64,000 nt of DNA from Clusia tigrina (Eukaryota > Arthropoda > Insecta > Diptera > Clusiidae): assembly GCA_920105625.2 (NCBI GenBank), contig CAKKTE020000306.1, forward strand, positions 20,176 through 84,175, given 5' to 3'. Each line of letters begins with the position of its first letter. The stretch's first letter is position 1. The notes below the pieces were generated by a model that was not told the DNA's origin, made no database searches, and was given only the letters and a program-made list of their open reading frames with translations. Position numbers and translations under genes: made by a program. This document shows, one piece after another, positions 1-13,898 of the stretch.

Positions 1-2570
1 CCCCCAATGGACAGCGGCAGCGACTCAGACGCCTACAGATACGATGACAGTGGCTGCGACGCTGACTGCGACGCCGACTGAGGCAGATAGGGGTAGATAT
101 AGGTATAGAGAAGGCAGCAGACACCCCCAATCGACAGCGGCAGCGACTGAGACGCCTACAAAGATTCTGACAGGGGCTGCGACGCCGACTGAGGCAGATA
201 GGGGTAGATATAGGCATAGGGAAGGCAGCAGGTACCCAAATCGACAGCGGCAGCGACTGAGACGCCTACAGAGACGCTAACAGAGGCTGCGACGCCGACT
301 GAGGCATATAGGGGTGGATATAGAAGGCACCAGACACTCCCAATCGACAGCGGCAGCGACTAAGACACCTACAAAGATTCTGACAGAGGCAGCGTCGTCG
401 ACTGAGGCAGATAGGGGTAGATATAGGCAAAGAGAAGGCAGCAGACTCCCCAATGGACAGCGGCTGCGACTGAGACTCCTACAGAGACGCTGACATAGGC
501 TGCAACGCTGACTGAGGCAGATAGGGTTAGATATAGGCATGGAGAAGGCAGCAGACCCCCCAATGGACAGCGGCTGCGACTGAGACTCCAACAGAGACGC
601 TGACAGAGGATGCGACGCCGGCTGAGACGCCGACTGAGGCAGATAGGGGTGGATATAGGCATAGAGAAGGCAGCAGACCCCCCAATGGACAGCGGCAGCG
701 ACTGAGGCGCCTACAGAGACGCCGACTGAGACGCCGACGAAGGCAGATAGGGGTGGATATTGGCATAGAGAAGGCAGCAGACCCCCCAATGGACAGCGGC
801 AGCGACTCAGACGCCTACAGATACGATGACAGTGGCTGCGACGCCGACTGCGACGCCGACTGAGGCTGATAGGGGTAGATATAAGTATAGAGAAGGCAGC
901 AGACCCCTCAATCGAGAGCGGCAGCGACTGAGACGCCTACAGAAACGCTGACAGAGGCTGCGACACCGACTCAGGCAGATAGGGGTACATATAGGCATAG
1001 AGAAGGCAGCAGACCCCCCAATCGACAGCGGCAGCGACTGAGACGCCTTCAGAGACGCTGAAAGAGGCTGCGACGCCGACTGAGACGCTGACTGAGGCAG
1101 ATAGTCGTAGCTATGGGCATAGGGAAGGCAGGAGATCCCCCAATCGACAACGGCAGCGAATGAGACGCCTTCAGCGACGCTAACAGAGGCTGCGACGCCG
1201 ACTGAGGCAGATAGGGGTGGATATAGGCATAGAGAAGGCAACAGGCCTCCAATCGACAGCGGCAACGACTAAGACGCCTACAGAGATGCTGACAGAGGCT
1301 GCGACGCTGACTGACACGAAGACTGAAACGCCGACTGAGGCAGATAGATATAAGCATAGAGAAGGCAACAGGCCTCCAATCGACAGCGGCAACGACTGAG
1401 ACGCCTACAGAGACGCTGACAGAGGCTGCGACACCGACTCAGGTAGACAGGGGTACATATAGGCATAGAGAAGGCAGCAGGCCCCCAATCGACAGCGGCA
1501 GCGACTGAGACGCTTTCAGAGACGCTGAAAGAGGCTGCGACGCCGACTGAGACGCTGACTGAGGCAGATAGTCGTAGCTATGGGCATAGGGAAGGCAGGA
1601 GATCCCCCAATCGACAGCGGCAGCGAATGAGACGCCTTCAGCGACGCTAACAGAGGCTGCGACGCCGACTGAGGCAGATAGGGGTGGATATAGGCATAGA
1701 GAAGGCAACAGGCCTCCAATCGACAGCGGCAACGACTGAGACGCCTACAGAGACGCTGACAGAGGCTGCGACGCTGACTGACACGCCGACTGAAACGCCG
1801 ACTGAGGCAGATAGATATAAGCATAGAGAAGGCAGCAGACCCCCAATCGACAGCGGCAGCGACTGAGACTCCTAGAGAAACGCTGACAGAGGCTGCGACG
1901 CCGACTGAGGCAAATAGGGGTGGATATAGGCATAGAGAAGGCAACAGGCCTCCAATCGACAGCGGCAACGACTGAGACGCCTACAGAGACGCTGACAGAG
2001 GCTGCGACACCGACTCAGGCAGACAGGGGTACATATAGGCATAGAGAAGGCAGCAGGCCCCCAATCGACAGCGGCAGCGACTGAGACGCTTTCAGAGACG
2101 CTGAAAGAGGCTGCGACGCCGACTGAGACGCTGACTGAGGCAGATAGGGGTAGATATAAGCATAGAGAAGGCAGCAGACCCCCCCAATCGAGAGCGGCAG
2201 CGACTGAGACGCCTACAGAAACGCTGACAGAGGCTGCGACACCGACTCAGGCAGACAGGGGTACATATAGGCATAGAGAAGGCAGCAGGCCCCCAATCGA
2301 CAGCGGCAGCGACTGAGACGCTTTCACAGACGCTGAAAGGGGCTGCGACGCCGACTGAGACGCTGATTGAGGCAGATAGTCGTAGCTATAGGCATAGGGA
2401 AGGCAGGGGATCCCACAATCGACAGCGGCAGCGACTGAGACGCCTTCAGAGACGCTAACAGAGACTGCGACGCCGACTGCGGCAGATAGGGGTGGATATA
2501 GGCATAGAGAAGGCAACATGCCTCCAATCGACAGCGGCAACGACTGAGACGCTTACAGAGACGCTGACAG
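1..2570 (+). repeat. Higher-order satellite block, copy 1
   Basis: This stretch matches the sequence starting at 7591 almost base for base. Both begin CCCCCAATGGACAGCGGC and share monomer variants in the same order, including the CAGACGCCTACAGATACGATG monomer at about 30 and 7620. The offset is 7590 bp at the left end and 7604 bp near 2500. The match marks segmental duplication of many monomers at once rather than monomer-by-monomer spread. The right limit is approximate. Confidence 0.8.
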
Positions 2571-2689
2571 AGGCTGCGAAGCCGACTGAGACGCCGACTG
2601 AGGCAGATAAGGGTAGATATAGGCATAGAGAAGGCAGCAGACCCCCCAATCGACAGCGGCAGCGACTGAGCCGCCTATTGAAACGCTGA

Positions 2690-5600
2690 CAGAGGCTGCG
2701 ATTCCGACTGAGGCAGATAGGGGTAAATATAGGCATAGAGAAGGCAGCAGACCCCGCAATCAACATTGGCAGGGACTGAGCCGCCTTCAGAGACGCTGAC
2801 AGAGGCTTCGACGCCGACTAAGACGCCGACTGAGGCAGATAGGGGTAGATATAGGTATAGAGAAGGCAGCAGACCCCTCAATCGACAGCGGCAACGACTA
2901 AGACGCTTACAGAGACGCTGACAGAGGCTGCGACGCCGACTGACACGCTGACTGAGGCAGATAGGGGTAGATATAGGCATAGAGAAGGCAGCAGACCCCC
3001 CAATGGACAGCGGCAGCGACTGAGACGCCTATAGAAACGCTGACAGAGGCTGCGATACCGACTGAGGCAGATAGGGGTACTTATAGGTATAGAGAAGGCA
3101 GCATACCCCCCAATCGACAGCGGCAGCGACTGAGACGCGTTCAGATACACTGAAAGAGGCTGCGACGCCAACTGAGACGCCGACTGAGGCAGATAGGGGT
3201 AGATGTAGGCATATAGAGGGCAGCAGACCCCCCAATCGACAGCGGCAGCGACTGAGACGCCTACAGATACGATGACAGACGCTGCAACGCCGACTGAAGC
3301 AGATAGGGGTAGATATAGGCATAGAGAAGGCAGCAGACCCCTCAATCGACAGCGGCAGCGACTGAGACGCCTATAGAAACGCTGACAGAGGCTGCGACAC
3401 CGACTGAGGCAGATAGGGGTACTTATAGGCATAGAGAAGGCAGCATACCCCCCAATCGACAGCGGCAGCGACTGACACGCGTTCAGAGACGCTGACAGAG
3501 GCTGCGACGCCCACTGAGACACCGACTGAGGCAGATAGGGGTACTTATAGGCATAGAGAAGGCACCAGACCCGCAATCAACAGCGGCAGGGACTGAAGCA
3601 CCTTCAGAGACGCTGACAGAGGCTGCGACGCCGACTGAGACGCCGACTGAGGCAGATAGGGGTAGATAGAGGCATAGAGAAGGCAGCAGACCCCTCAATC
3701 GACAGCGGCAGCTACTAAGACGCCTACAGATACGCTGACAGATGCTGCGACGCCGACTGAGACGCCGACTGAGGCAGATAGGGGTAGATAAAGGCATAGA
3801 GAAGGCAGCAGACCCCCCCAATCGTCAGCGGCAGCGACTGAGACGCCTACAGAGCCGCTGACAGACGCTGCGACGTCGACTGAGGCAGATAGGGGTAGCT
3901 AAAGGCATAGGGAAGGCAGAGATCCCCCAATCGATAGCGTCAGCGACTGAGACGCCTTCAGAGACGCTAACAGAGGCTGCGACACCGACTCAGGCAGATA
4001 GGGGTACATATAGGCATAGAGAAGGCAGCAGACCCCCCAATCGACAGCGGCAGCGACTGAGACGCCTTCAGAGACGCCTTCAGAGACGCTGAAAGAGGCT
4101 GCGACGCCGACTGAGACGCTGACTGAGGCAGATAGGGGTAGCTAAAGGCATAGGGAAGGCAGGAGATCCCCCAATCGACAGCGGCAGCGACTGAGACGCC
4201 TTCAGACACGCTAACAGAGGCTGCGACACCGACTGAGACGCCGACTGAGGCAGATAGGCGTAGATATAGGCATATAGAAGGCAGCAGACTCCCCAATCGA
4301 CAGTGGCAGCGACTGAGACGCCTACAGATACGATGACAGAGGCTGTGACGCCGACTGAGACGCCGACTGAGGCAGATAGGGGTGGATATAGGCATAGAGA
4401 ACTCAGCAGACCCCCCAATCGACAGCGGCAGCAACTGAGACGCCTTCAGAGACGCTGACAGAGGCTGCGACGCCGACTGAGGCAGATAGGGATATATATA
4501 GGCATAGAGAAGGCAGCAGACCCCCAATGGACAGTGGCAGCGACTGAGACTCCTACAAAGACGCTGACAGAGGCTGCGACGCCGACTGGCATGCCGACTG
4601 AGCAATATAGGGGTAGATATAGGCATAGCGAAGGCAGCAGACCCCCCGATCGACAGCGGCAGCGACTGAGACGACTACAGAGACGCTGACAGAGGCTGCG
4701 ACACCGACTGAGGCAGATAGGGGTACATATAGGCATAGAGAAGGCAGCATACCCCCTATCGACAGCGGCAGCGACTGAGACGCCTTCAGAGACGCTGACA
4801 GAGGTTGCGTCGCCGACTGAGACGCCGACTAAGGCAGATAGGGGTAGATTTAGGCATAGAGAAAGCAGCAGACCCCCCAATGGACAGCGGCAGCGACTGA
4901 GGCGCCTACAGAGACGCCGACTGAGACGCCGACTAAGGGACATAGGGGTAGATATAGGCACAGGGAAGGCAGCAGACCTCCCAATCGACAGCGGCAGCGA
5001 CTGAGACGTCTACAGAGACGCTGACAGAGGTTGCGAAGCCGACTGAGGCAGATAAGGGTAGATATAGGCATAGAGAAGGCAGCAGACCCCTAATCGACAG
5101 CGGCAGCGACTGAGCCGCCTATTGAAACGCTGACAGAGGCTGCGATTCCGACTGAGGCAGATAGGGGTAAATATAGACATAGAGAAGGCAGCAGACCCCG
5201 CAATCAACATTGGCCGGGACTGAGCCGCCTTCAGAGACGCTAACAGAGGCTTCGACGCCGACTAAGACGCCGACTGAGGCAGATAGGGGTAGATATAGGC
5301 ATAGAGAAGGCAGCAGACCCCTCAATCGACAGCGGCAGCTACTAAGACGGCTACAGATACGCTGACAGAGGCTGCGACGCCGACTGAGGCAGATAGGGGT
5401 AGATATAGGCATAGATAAGGCAGCAGACCCACAAATCGACAGCGGCAACACCTGAGCCGCCTTCAGAGACGCTGACAGAGGCTTCGACGCCGACTAAGAC
5501 GCCGACTGAGGCAGATAGGGGTAGATATAGGTATAGAGAAGGCAGCAGACCCCTCAATCGACAGCGGCAACGACTAAGACGCTTACAGAGACGCTGACAG

Positions 5601-6100
5601 AGGCTGCGACGCCGACTGACACGCTGACTGAGGCAGATAGGGGTAGCTAAAGGCATATGGAAGGCAGGAGATCCCCCAATCGAGAGCGGCAGCAACTGAG
5701 ACGCCTTCAGAGACGCTTACAGAGGCTGCGATGCCGATTGAGACGCCGACTGAGGCAGATAGGGGTAGATATAGGCATAGAGAAGGCAGCAGACCCCCCA
5801 ATGGACAGCGGCAGCGACTGAGACGCTTATAGAAACGCTGACAGAGGCTGCGATACCGACTGAGGCAGATAGGGGTACTTATAGGTATAGAGAAGGCAGC
5901 ATACCCCCCAATTGACAGCGGCAGCGACTGAGACGCGTTCAGATACACTGAAAGAGGCTGCGACGCCAACTGAGACGCCGACTGAGGCAGATAGGGGTAG
6001 ATGTAGGCATATAGAGGGCAGAAGACCCCCCAATCGACAGCGGCAGCGACTGAGACGCGTTCAGAGACGCTGACAGAGGCTGCGACGCCGACTGAGACAC
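2690..6100 (+). repeat. Internal duplication within the satellite
   Basis: Marker monomers repeat at offsets of about 2443 bp (variant CAATCAACATTGG near 2760 and 5203) and about 2799 bp (variant GGGGTACTTATAGGTATAG near 3075 and 5874). This is an independent higher-order repeat lying between copies 1 and 2 of the 3-kb block. Boundaries are approximate. Confidence 0.6.
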
Positions 6101-7590
6101 CGACTGAGGCAGATAGGGGTACTTATAGGCATAGCGAAGGCACCAGACCCGCAATCAACAGCGGCAGGGACTGAGGCACCTTCAGAGACGCTGACAGAGG
6201 CTGCGACGCCGACTGAGACGCCGACTGAGGCAGATAGGGGTAGATAGAGGCATAGAGAAAGCAGCAGACCCCTCAATCGACAGCTACAGCTACTAAGACG
6301 CCTACAGATACGCTGACAGAGGCTGCGACGCCGACTGAGACGCCGACTGAGGCAGATAGGGGTAGATATAGGCATAGAGAAGGCAGCAGACCCCCCCAAA
6401 TCGACGGCGCCAGCAACTGAGACGCCTTCAGAGACGCTGACAGAGGGTGCGACGCCGACTGAGACGCTGACTGAGGCAGGTAGAGGTAGATATAGGCCTA
6501 GTGAAGGCAAGCAGACCCCGCAATCGACAGCGGCAGCGACTGAGACTCCTACAGATACGATGACAGAGGCTGCGACGCCGACTGAGACGCCGACTGAGAC
6601 GCCGACTGAGACGCCGACTGAGGCAGATAGGGGTGGATATAGGCATAGAGAAGGCAGCAGACCGCCCAATGGACAGCGGCAGCGACTGAGGCGCCTACAG
6701 AGACGCCGACTGAGACGTCGACTAAGGCAGATAGGGGTGGATATAGGCATAGAGAAGGCAGCAGACCCCCCAATGGACAGCGGCTGCGACTGAGACTCCT
6801 ACAGAGACGCTGACAGATGCTGCGACGCCGACTGACATGCCGACTGATCAAGATAGGGGTAGATATAGGCATAGCGAAGGCAGCAGACCCCTCAATCGAC
6901 AGCGGCAGCGACTGAGACGTCTACAGAGACGCTGACAGAGGTTGCGAAGCCGACTGAGACGCCGACTGAGGCAGATAAGGGTGGATATAGGCATAGAGAA
7001 GGCAGCAGACCCCCAATCGAGAGCGGTAGCGACTGAGACTCCTAGAGAGACGCTGACAGAGGCTGCGACGCCGACTGAGGCATATAGGGGTAGATATAAG
7101 AATATAGAAGGCAGCAGACCCCCCAATCGAGAGCGGCAATGACTAAGACGCTTACAGAGCCGCTGATAGAGGCTGCGGCGACGACTGAGACGCCGACTGA
7201 TGCAGATAGGGGTAGATATAGGCATAGAGAAGGCGGCAGACACCCCCAATCGACAGCGGCAGCTACTGAGACGCCTACAGATACGCTGACAGAGGCTGCG
7301 TCGCCGACTGAGACGCCGACTGAGGCAGATAGGGGTAGATATAGGCATAGAGAGGACAGCACACCCCCAAATCGACGGCGGCAGCAACTGAGACGCCTTC
7401 AGAGACGCTGACAGAGGATGCGACGCCGACTGAGACGCCGACTGAGGCAGATAGGGGTGGATATAGGCATAGAAAAGGCAGCAGACCCGCCAATGGACAG
7501 CGGCAGCGACTGAGGCGCCTACAGAGACGCCGACTGAGATGCCGACGAAGGCAGATAGGGGTGGATATAGGCATAGAGAAGGCAGCAGAC

Positions 7591-10500
7591 CCCCCAATGG
7601 ACAGCGGCAGCGACTCAGACGCCTACAGATACGATGACAGTGGCTGCGACGCTGACTGCGACGCCGACTGAGGCAGATAGGGGTAGATATAGGTATAGAG
7701 AAGGCAGCATACACCCCCAATCGACAGCGGCAGCGACTGAGACGCCTACAAAGATTCTGACAGGGGCTGCGACGCCGACTGAGGCAGATAGGGGTAGATA
7801 TAGGCATAGGGAAGGCAGCAGGTACCCAAATCGACAGCGGCAGCGACTGAGACGCCTACAGAGACGCTAACAGAGGCTGCGACGCCGACTGAGGCATATA
7901 GGGGTGGATATAGAAGGCACCAGACACTCCCAATCGACAGCGGCAGCGGCTAAGACGCCTACAAAGATTCTGACAGAGGCAGCGTCGTCGACTGAGGCAG
8001 ATAGGGGTAGATATAGGCAAAGAGAAGGCAGCAGACTCCCCAATGGACAGCGGCTGCGACTGAGACTCCTACAGAGACGCTGACATAGGCTGCAACGCTG
8101 ACTGAGATGCCGACTGAGGCAGATAGGGTTAGATATAGGCATGGAGAAGGCAGCAGACCCCCCAATGGACAGCGGCTGCGACTGAGACTCCAACAGAGAC
8201 GCTGACAGAGGATGCGACGCCGACTGAGACGCCGACTGAGGCAGATAGGGGTGGATATAGGCATAGAGAAGGCAGCAGACCCCCCAATGGACAGCGGCAG
8301 CGACTGAGGCGCCTACAGAGACGCCGACTGAGACGCCGACGAAGGCAGATAGGGGTGGATATTGGCATAGAGAAGGCAGCAGACCCCCCAATGGACAGCG
8401 GCAGCGACTCAGACGCCTACAGATACGATGACAGTGGCTGCGACGCCGACTGCGACGCCGACTGAGGCTGATAGGGGTAGATATAAGTATAGAGAAGGCA
8501 GCAGACACCCCCAATCGAGAGCGGCAGCGACTGAGACGCCTACAGAAACGCTGACAGAGGCTGCGACACCGACTCAGGCAGATAGGGGTACATATAGGCA
8601 TAGAGAAGGCAGCAGACCCCCCAATCGACAGCGGCAGCGACTGAGACGCCTTCAGAGACGCTGAAAGAGGCTGCGACGCCGACTGAGACGCTGACTGAGG
8701 CAGATAGTCGTAGCTATGGGCATAGGGAAGGCAAGAGATCCCCCAATCGACAACGGCAGCGAATGAGACGCCTTCAGCGACGCTAACAGAGGCTGCGACG
8801 CCGACTGAGGCAGATAGGGGTGGATATAGGCATAGAGAAGGCAACAGGCCTCCAATCGACAGCGGCAACGACTAAGACGCCTACAGAGACGCTGACAGAG
8901 GCTGCGACGCTGACTGACACGCCGACTGAAACGCCGACTGAGGCAGATAGATATAAGCATAGAGAAGGCAACAGGCCTCCAATCGACAGCGGCAACGACT
9001 GAGACGCCTACAGAGACGCTGACAGAGGCTGCGACACCGACTCAGTTAGACAGGGGTACATATAGGCATAGAGAAGGCAGCAGGCCCCCAATCGACAGCG
9101 GCAGCGACTGAGACGCTTTCAGAGACGCTGAAAGAGGCTGCGACGCCGACTGAGACGCTGACTGAGGCAGATAGTCGTAGCTATGGGCATAGGGAAGGCA
9201 GGAGATCCCCCAATCGACAGCGGCAGCGAATGAGACGCCTTCAGAGACGCTAACAGAGGCTGCGACGCCGACTGAGGCAGATAGGGGTGGATATAGGCAT
9301 AGAGAAGGCAACAGGCCTCCAATCGACAGCGGCAACGACTGAGACGCCTACAGAGACGCTGACAGAGGCTGCGACGCTGACTGACACGCCGACTGAAACG
9401 CCGACTGAGGCAGATAGATATAAGCATAGAGAAGGCAGCAGACCCCCAATCGACAGCGGCAGCGACTGAGACTCCTAGAGAAACGCTGACAGAGGCTGCG
9501 ACGCCGACTGAGGCAAATAGGGGTGGATATAGGCATAGAGAAGGCAACAGGCCTCACATCGACAGCGGCAACGACTGAGACGCCTACAGAGACGCTGACA
9601 GAGGCTGCGACACCGACTCAGGCAGACAGGGGTACATATAGGCATAGAGAAGGCAGCAGGCCCCCAATCGACAGCGGCAGCGACTGAGACGCTTTCAGAG
9701 ACGCTGAAAGAGGCTGCGACGCCGACTGAGACGCTGACTGAGGCAGATAGGGGTAGATATAAGCATAGAGAAGGCAGCAGACCCCCCCCAATCGAGAGCG
9801 GCAGCGACTGAGACGCCTACAGAAACGCTGACAGAGGCTGCGACACCGACTCAGGCAGACAGGGGTACATATAGGCATAGAGAAGGCAGCAGGCCCCCAA
9901 TCGACAGCGGCAGCGACTGAGACGCTTTCACAGACGCTGAAAGGGGCTGCGACGCCGACTGAGACGCTGATTGAGGCAGATAGTCGTAGCTATAGGCATA
10001 GGGAAGGCAGGGGATCCCACAATCGACAGCGGCAGCGACTGAGACGCCTTCAGAGACGCTAACAGAGACTGCGACGCCGACTGCGGCAGATAGGGGTGGA
10101 TATAGGCATAGAGAAGGCAACATGCCTCCAATCGACAGCGGCAACGACTGAGACGCTTACAGAGACGCTGACAGAGGCTGCGACGCTGACTGAGACGCCA
10201 ACTGAGGCAGATAGGGGTAGATATAGGCATAGAGAAGGCAGCAAACCCCCAAATCGAGAGCGGCAGCGACTGAGACGCCTTCAGAGACGCTAACAGAGAC
10301 TGCGACGCCGACTGCGGCAGATAGGGGTGGATATAGGCATAGAGAAGGCAACATGCCTCCAATCGACAGCGGCAACGACTGAGACGCTTACAGAGACGCT
10401 GACAGAGGCTGCGACGCTGACTGAGACGCCAACTGAGGCAGATAGGGGTAGATATAGGCATAGAGAGGACAGCACACCCCCAAATCGACGGCGGCAGCAA

Positions 10501-10620
10501 CTGAGACGCCTTCAGAGACGCTGACAGAGGATGCGACGCCGACTGAGACGCCGACTGAGACGCCGACTGAGACGCCGACTGAGGCAGATAGGGGTGGATA
10601 TAGGCATAGAGAAGGCAGCA
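7591..10620 (+). repeat. Higher-order satellite block, copy 2
   Basis: Second copy of the block that starts at position 1. It is followed directly by a third copy at an offset of 3033 bp (for example 7634 against 10667, and 8428 against 11461), growing to about 3280 bp further right (8820 against 12096, 10096 against 13377). The change of offset shows small internal insertions or deletions of whole monomers between copies. Confidence 0.8.
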
Positions 10621-10623
10621 GAC

Positions 10624-13600
10624 CCGCCAATGGACAGCGGCAGCGACTGAGGCGCCTACAGATACGATGACAGTGGCTGCGACGCCGACTGCGACGCCGA
10701 CTGAGGCAGATAGGGGTAGATATAGGTATAGAGAAGGCAGCAGACACCCCGAATCGACAGCGGCAGCGACTGAGACGCCTACAAAGATTCTGAAAGGGGC
10801 TGCGACGCCGACTGAGGCAGATAGGGGTAGATATAGGCATAGGGAAGGCAGCAGGTACCCAAATCGACAGCGGCAGCGACTGAGACGCCTACAGAGACGC
10901 TAACAGAGGCTGCGACGCCGACTGAGGCATATAGGGGTAGATATAGAAGGCACCAGACACTCCCAATCGACAGCGGCAGCGACTAAGACGCCTACAAAGA
11001 TTCTGACAGAGGCAGCGTCGTCGACTGAGGCAGATAGGGGTAGATATAGGCAAAGAGAAGGCAGCAGACCCCCCAATGGACAGCGGCTGCGACTGAGACT
11101 CCTACAGAGACGCTGACATAGGCTGCGACGCTGACTGAGATGCCGACTGAGTCAGATAGGGTTAGATATAGGCATGGAGAAGGCAGCAGACCCCCCAATG
11201 GACAGCGGCTGCGACTGAGACTCCTACAGAGACGCTGACAGAGGATGCGACGCCGACTGAGACGCCGACTGAGGCAGATAGGGGTGGATATAGGCATAGA
11301 GAAGGCAGCAGACCCCCCAATGGACAGCGGCAGCGACTGAGGCGCCTACAGAGACGCCGACTGAGACGCCGACGAAGGCAGATAGGGGTGGATATTGGCA
11401 TAGAGAAGGCAGCAGACCCCCCAATGGACAGCGGCAGCGACTCAGACGCCTACAGATACGATGACAGTGGCTGCGACGCCGACTGCGACGCCGACTGAGG
11501 CTGATAGGGGTAGATATAAGTATAGAGAAGGCAGCAGACACCCCCAATCGAGAGCGGCAGCGACTGAGACGCCTACAGAAACGCTGACAGAGGCTGCGAC
11601 ACCGACTCAGGCAGATAGGGGTACATATAGGCATAGAGAAGGCAGCAGACCCCCCAATCGACAGCGGCAGCGACTGAGACGCCTTCAAAAACGCCTTCAG
11701 AGACGCTGAAAGAGGCTGCGACGCCGACTGACACGCTGACTGAGGCAGATAGGGGTAGCTAAAGGCAGAGGGAAGGCAGGAGATCCCCCAATCGAGAGCG
11801 GCAGCGACTGAGACGCCTACAGAAACGCTGACAGAGGCTGCGACACCGACTCAGGCAGACAGGGGTCCATATAGGCATAGAGAAGGCAACAGGCCTCCAA
11901 TCGACAGCGGCAGCGACTGAAACGCCTTCAGAGACGCTGAAAGAGGCTGCGACGCCGACTGAGACGCTGACTGAGGCAGATAGTCATAGCTATGGGCATA
12001 GGGAAGGCAGGAGATCCCCCAATCGACAACGGCAGCGAATGAGACGCCTTCAGCGACGCTAACAGAGGCTGCGACGCCGACTGAGGCAGATAGGGGTGGA
12101 TATAGGCATAGAGAAGGCAACAGGCCTCCAATCGACAGCGGCAACGACTAAGACGCCTACAGAGACGCTGACAGAGGCTGCGACGCTGACTGACACGCCG
12201 ACTGAAACGCCGACTGAGGCAGATAGATATAAGCATAGAGAAGGCAACAGGCCTCCAATCGACAGCGGCAACGACTGAGACGCCTACAGAGACGCTGACA
12301 GAGGCTGCGACACCGACTCAGGCAGACAGGGGTACATATAGGCATAGAGAAGGCAGCAGGCCTCCAATCGACAGCGGCAGCGACTGAGACGCTTTCAGAG
12401 ACGCTGAAAGAGGCTGCGACGCCGACTGAGACGCTGACTGAGGCAGATAGTCGTAGCTATGGGCATAGGGAAGGCAGGAGATCCCCCAATCGACAGCGGC
12501 AGCGAATGAGACGCCTTCAGCGACGCTAACAGAGGCTGCGACGCCGACTGAGGCAGATAGGGGTGGATATAGGTATAGAGAAGGCAACAGGCCTCCAATC
12601 GACAGCGGCAACGACTGAGACGCCTACAGAGACGCTGACAGAGGCTGCGACGCTGACTGACACGCCGACTGAAACGCCGACTGAGGCAGATAGATATAAG
12701 CATAGAGAAGGCAGCAGACCCCCAATCGACAGCGGCAGCGACTGAGACTCCTAGAGAAACGCTGACAGAGGCTGCGACGCCGACTGAGGCAAATAGGGGT
12801 GGATATAGGCATAGAGAAGGCAACAGGCCTCACATCGACAGCGGCAACGACTGAGACGCCTACAGAGACGCTGACAGAGGCTGCGACACCGACTCAGGCA
12901 GACAGGGGTACATATAGGCATAGAGAAGGCAGCAGGCCCCCAATCGACAGCGGCAGCGACTGAGACGCTTTCAGAGACGCTGAAAGAGGCTGCGACGCCG
13001 ACTGAGACGCTGACTGAGGCAGATAGGGGTAGCTATAAGCATAGAGAAGGCAGCAGACCCCCCCCCCCCCAATCGAGAGCGGCAGCGACTGAGACGCCTA
13101 CAGAAACGCTGACAGAGGCTGCGACACCGACTCAGGCAGACAGGGGTACATATAGGCATAGAGAAGGCAGCAGGCCCCCAATCGACAGCGGCAGCGACTG
13201 AGACGCTTTCACAGACGCTGAAAGGGGCTGCAACGCCGACTGAGACGCTGATTGAGGCAGATAGTCGTAGCTATAGGCATAGGGAAGGCAGGAGATCCCA
13301 CAATCGACAGCGGCAGCGACTGAGACGCCTTCAGAGACGCTAACAGAGACTGCGACGCCGACTGCGGCAGATAGGGGTGGATATAGGCATAGAGAAGGCA
13401 ACATGCCTCCAATCGACAGCGGCAACGACTGAGACGCTTACAGAGACGCTGACAGAGGCTGCGACGCTGACTGAGACGCCAACTGAGGCAGATAGGGGTA
13501 GATATAGGCATAGAGAAGGCAGCAGACCCCCAAATCGAGAGCGGCAGCGACTGAGACGCCTACAGAAACGCTGACAGAGGCTGCGACACCGACTCAGGCA

Positions 13601-13633
13601 GATAGGGGTACATATAGGCATAGAGAAGGCAGC
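10624..13633 (+). repeat. Higher-order satellite block, copy 3
   Basis: Third copy of the roughly 3-kb block, in tandem with copy 2. It is cut at its right end by the BEL retrotransposon. It carries the same run of variant monomers, including those with CAACAGGCCTCCAATCG in place of the usual CAGCAGACCCCCCAATCG, in the same order as copies 1 and 2. Confidence 0.75.
13629..13633. other. Target-site duplication (left) of BEL element
   Basis: GCAGC here is repeated at 19920-19924 on the far side of the element. Joined through one copy, the flanks read as an uninterrupted satellite monomer. Confidence 0.9.
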
Positions 13634-13898
13634 TGTCGCACTAAAAGCTCTGTCTTCGCCGTAAAATGTCTCGCCGAAGTAAAAACTCGTCCGCTAATTT
13701 TTGAACGAACGAGTGAGTAGCAGAAGACCAGCCGAGAAGAAAGCAGCAAATTCTAAACAACCAAGAAGCTGGCACTGAAATTTAAACCAACCACACCACA
13801 AATATAATTGAAATGTGAATTAATAATTTTTAATCTTGTTAACAAATAATTACACATATAATTACAAAAGTTTTAGAATAATTACAAATATAATTACA
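13634..13898 (+). repeat. 5' LTR of BEL element
   Basis: 265 bp, beginning TGTCGCACTAAAAGCTC and ending AATATAATTACA, with the TG...CA ends of LTRs. It matches 19655-19919 except for about four substitutions. Its right part is AT-rich with repeats of AATTACAAATATA. No tRNA primer-binding site starting TGG is evident directly after it, so the primer is not assigned. Confidence 0.93.

Larger units (their letters stand above)
1..13633. repeat. Satellite array, block A
   Basis: A continuous tandem array of GC-rich monomers of about 109-122 bp. Landmarks in order within a monomer are CAATCGACAGCGGCAG, CTGAGACGCC, CTACAGAGACGCTGACAG, one to four copies of the 12-bp unit GACGCCGACTGA, GGCAGATAGGGG, GATATAGGCATAGAGAAGGC and AGCAGACCCCCC. 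Monomer length changes mainly through the copy number of the 12-bp unit (four copies near 6570-6620) and through the C-run, which reaches 13 C near 13059. Both strands stay open for long stretches, but monomer lengths are mostly not multiples of three and no frame keeps one phase, so I see no gene here. The array ends at the 5-bp target duplication of the BEL element. Confidence 0.95.

Noticed and set aside
6560..6793. Plus-strand frame rich in TETP repeats as a secreted mucin-like protein
   Set aside because: The frame is a translation of the 12-bp subrepeat, is lost at the next monomer and has no signal peptide.
1..13633. CRISPR-like array (regular repeats with variable parts)
   Set aside because: The whole monomer is repeated. 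There are no unique spacers or cas genes, and all context is eukaryotic.
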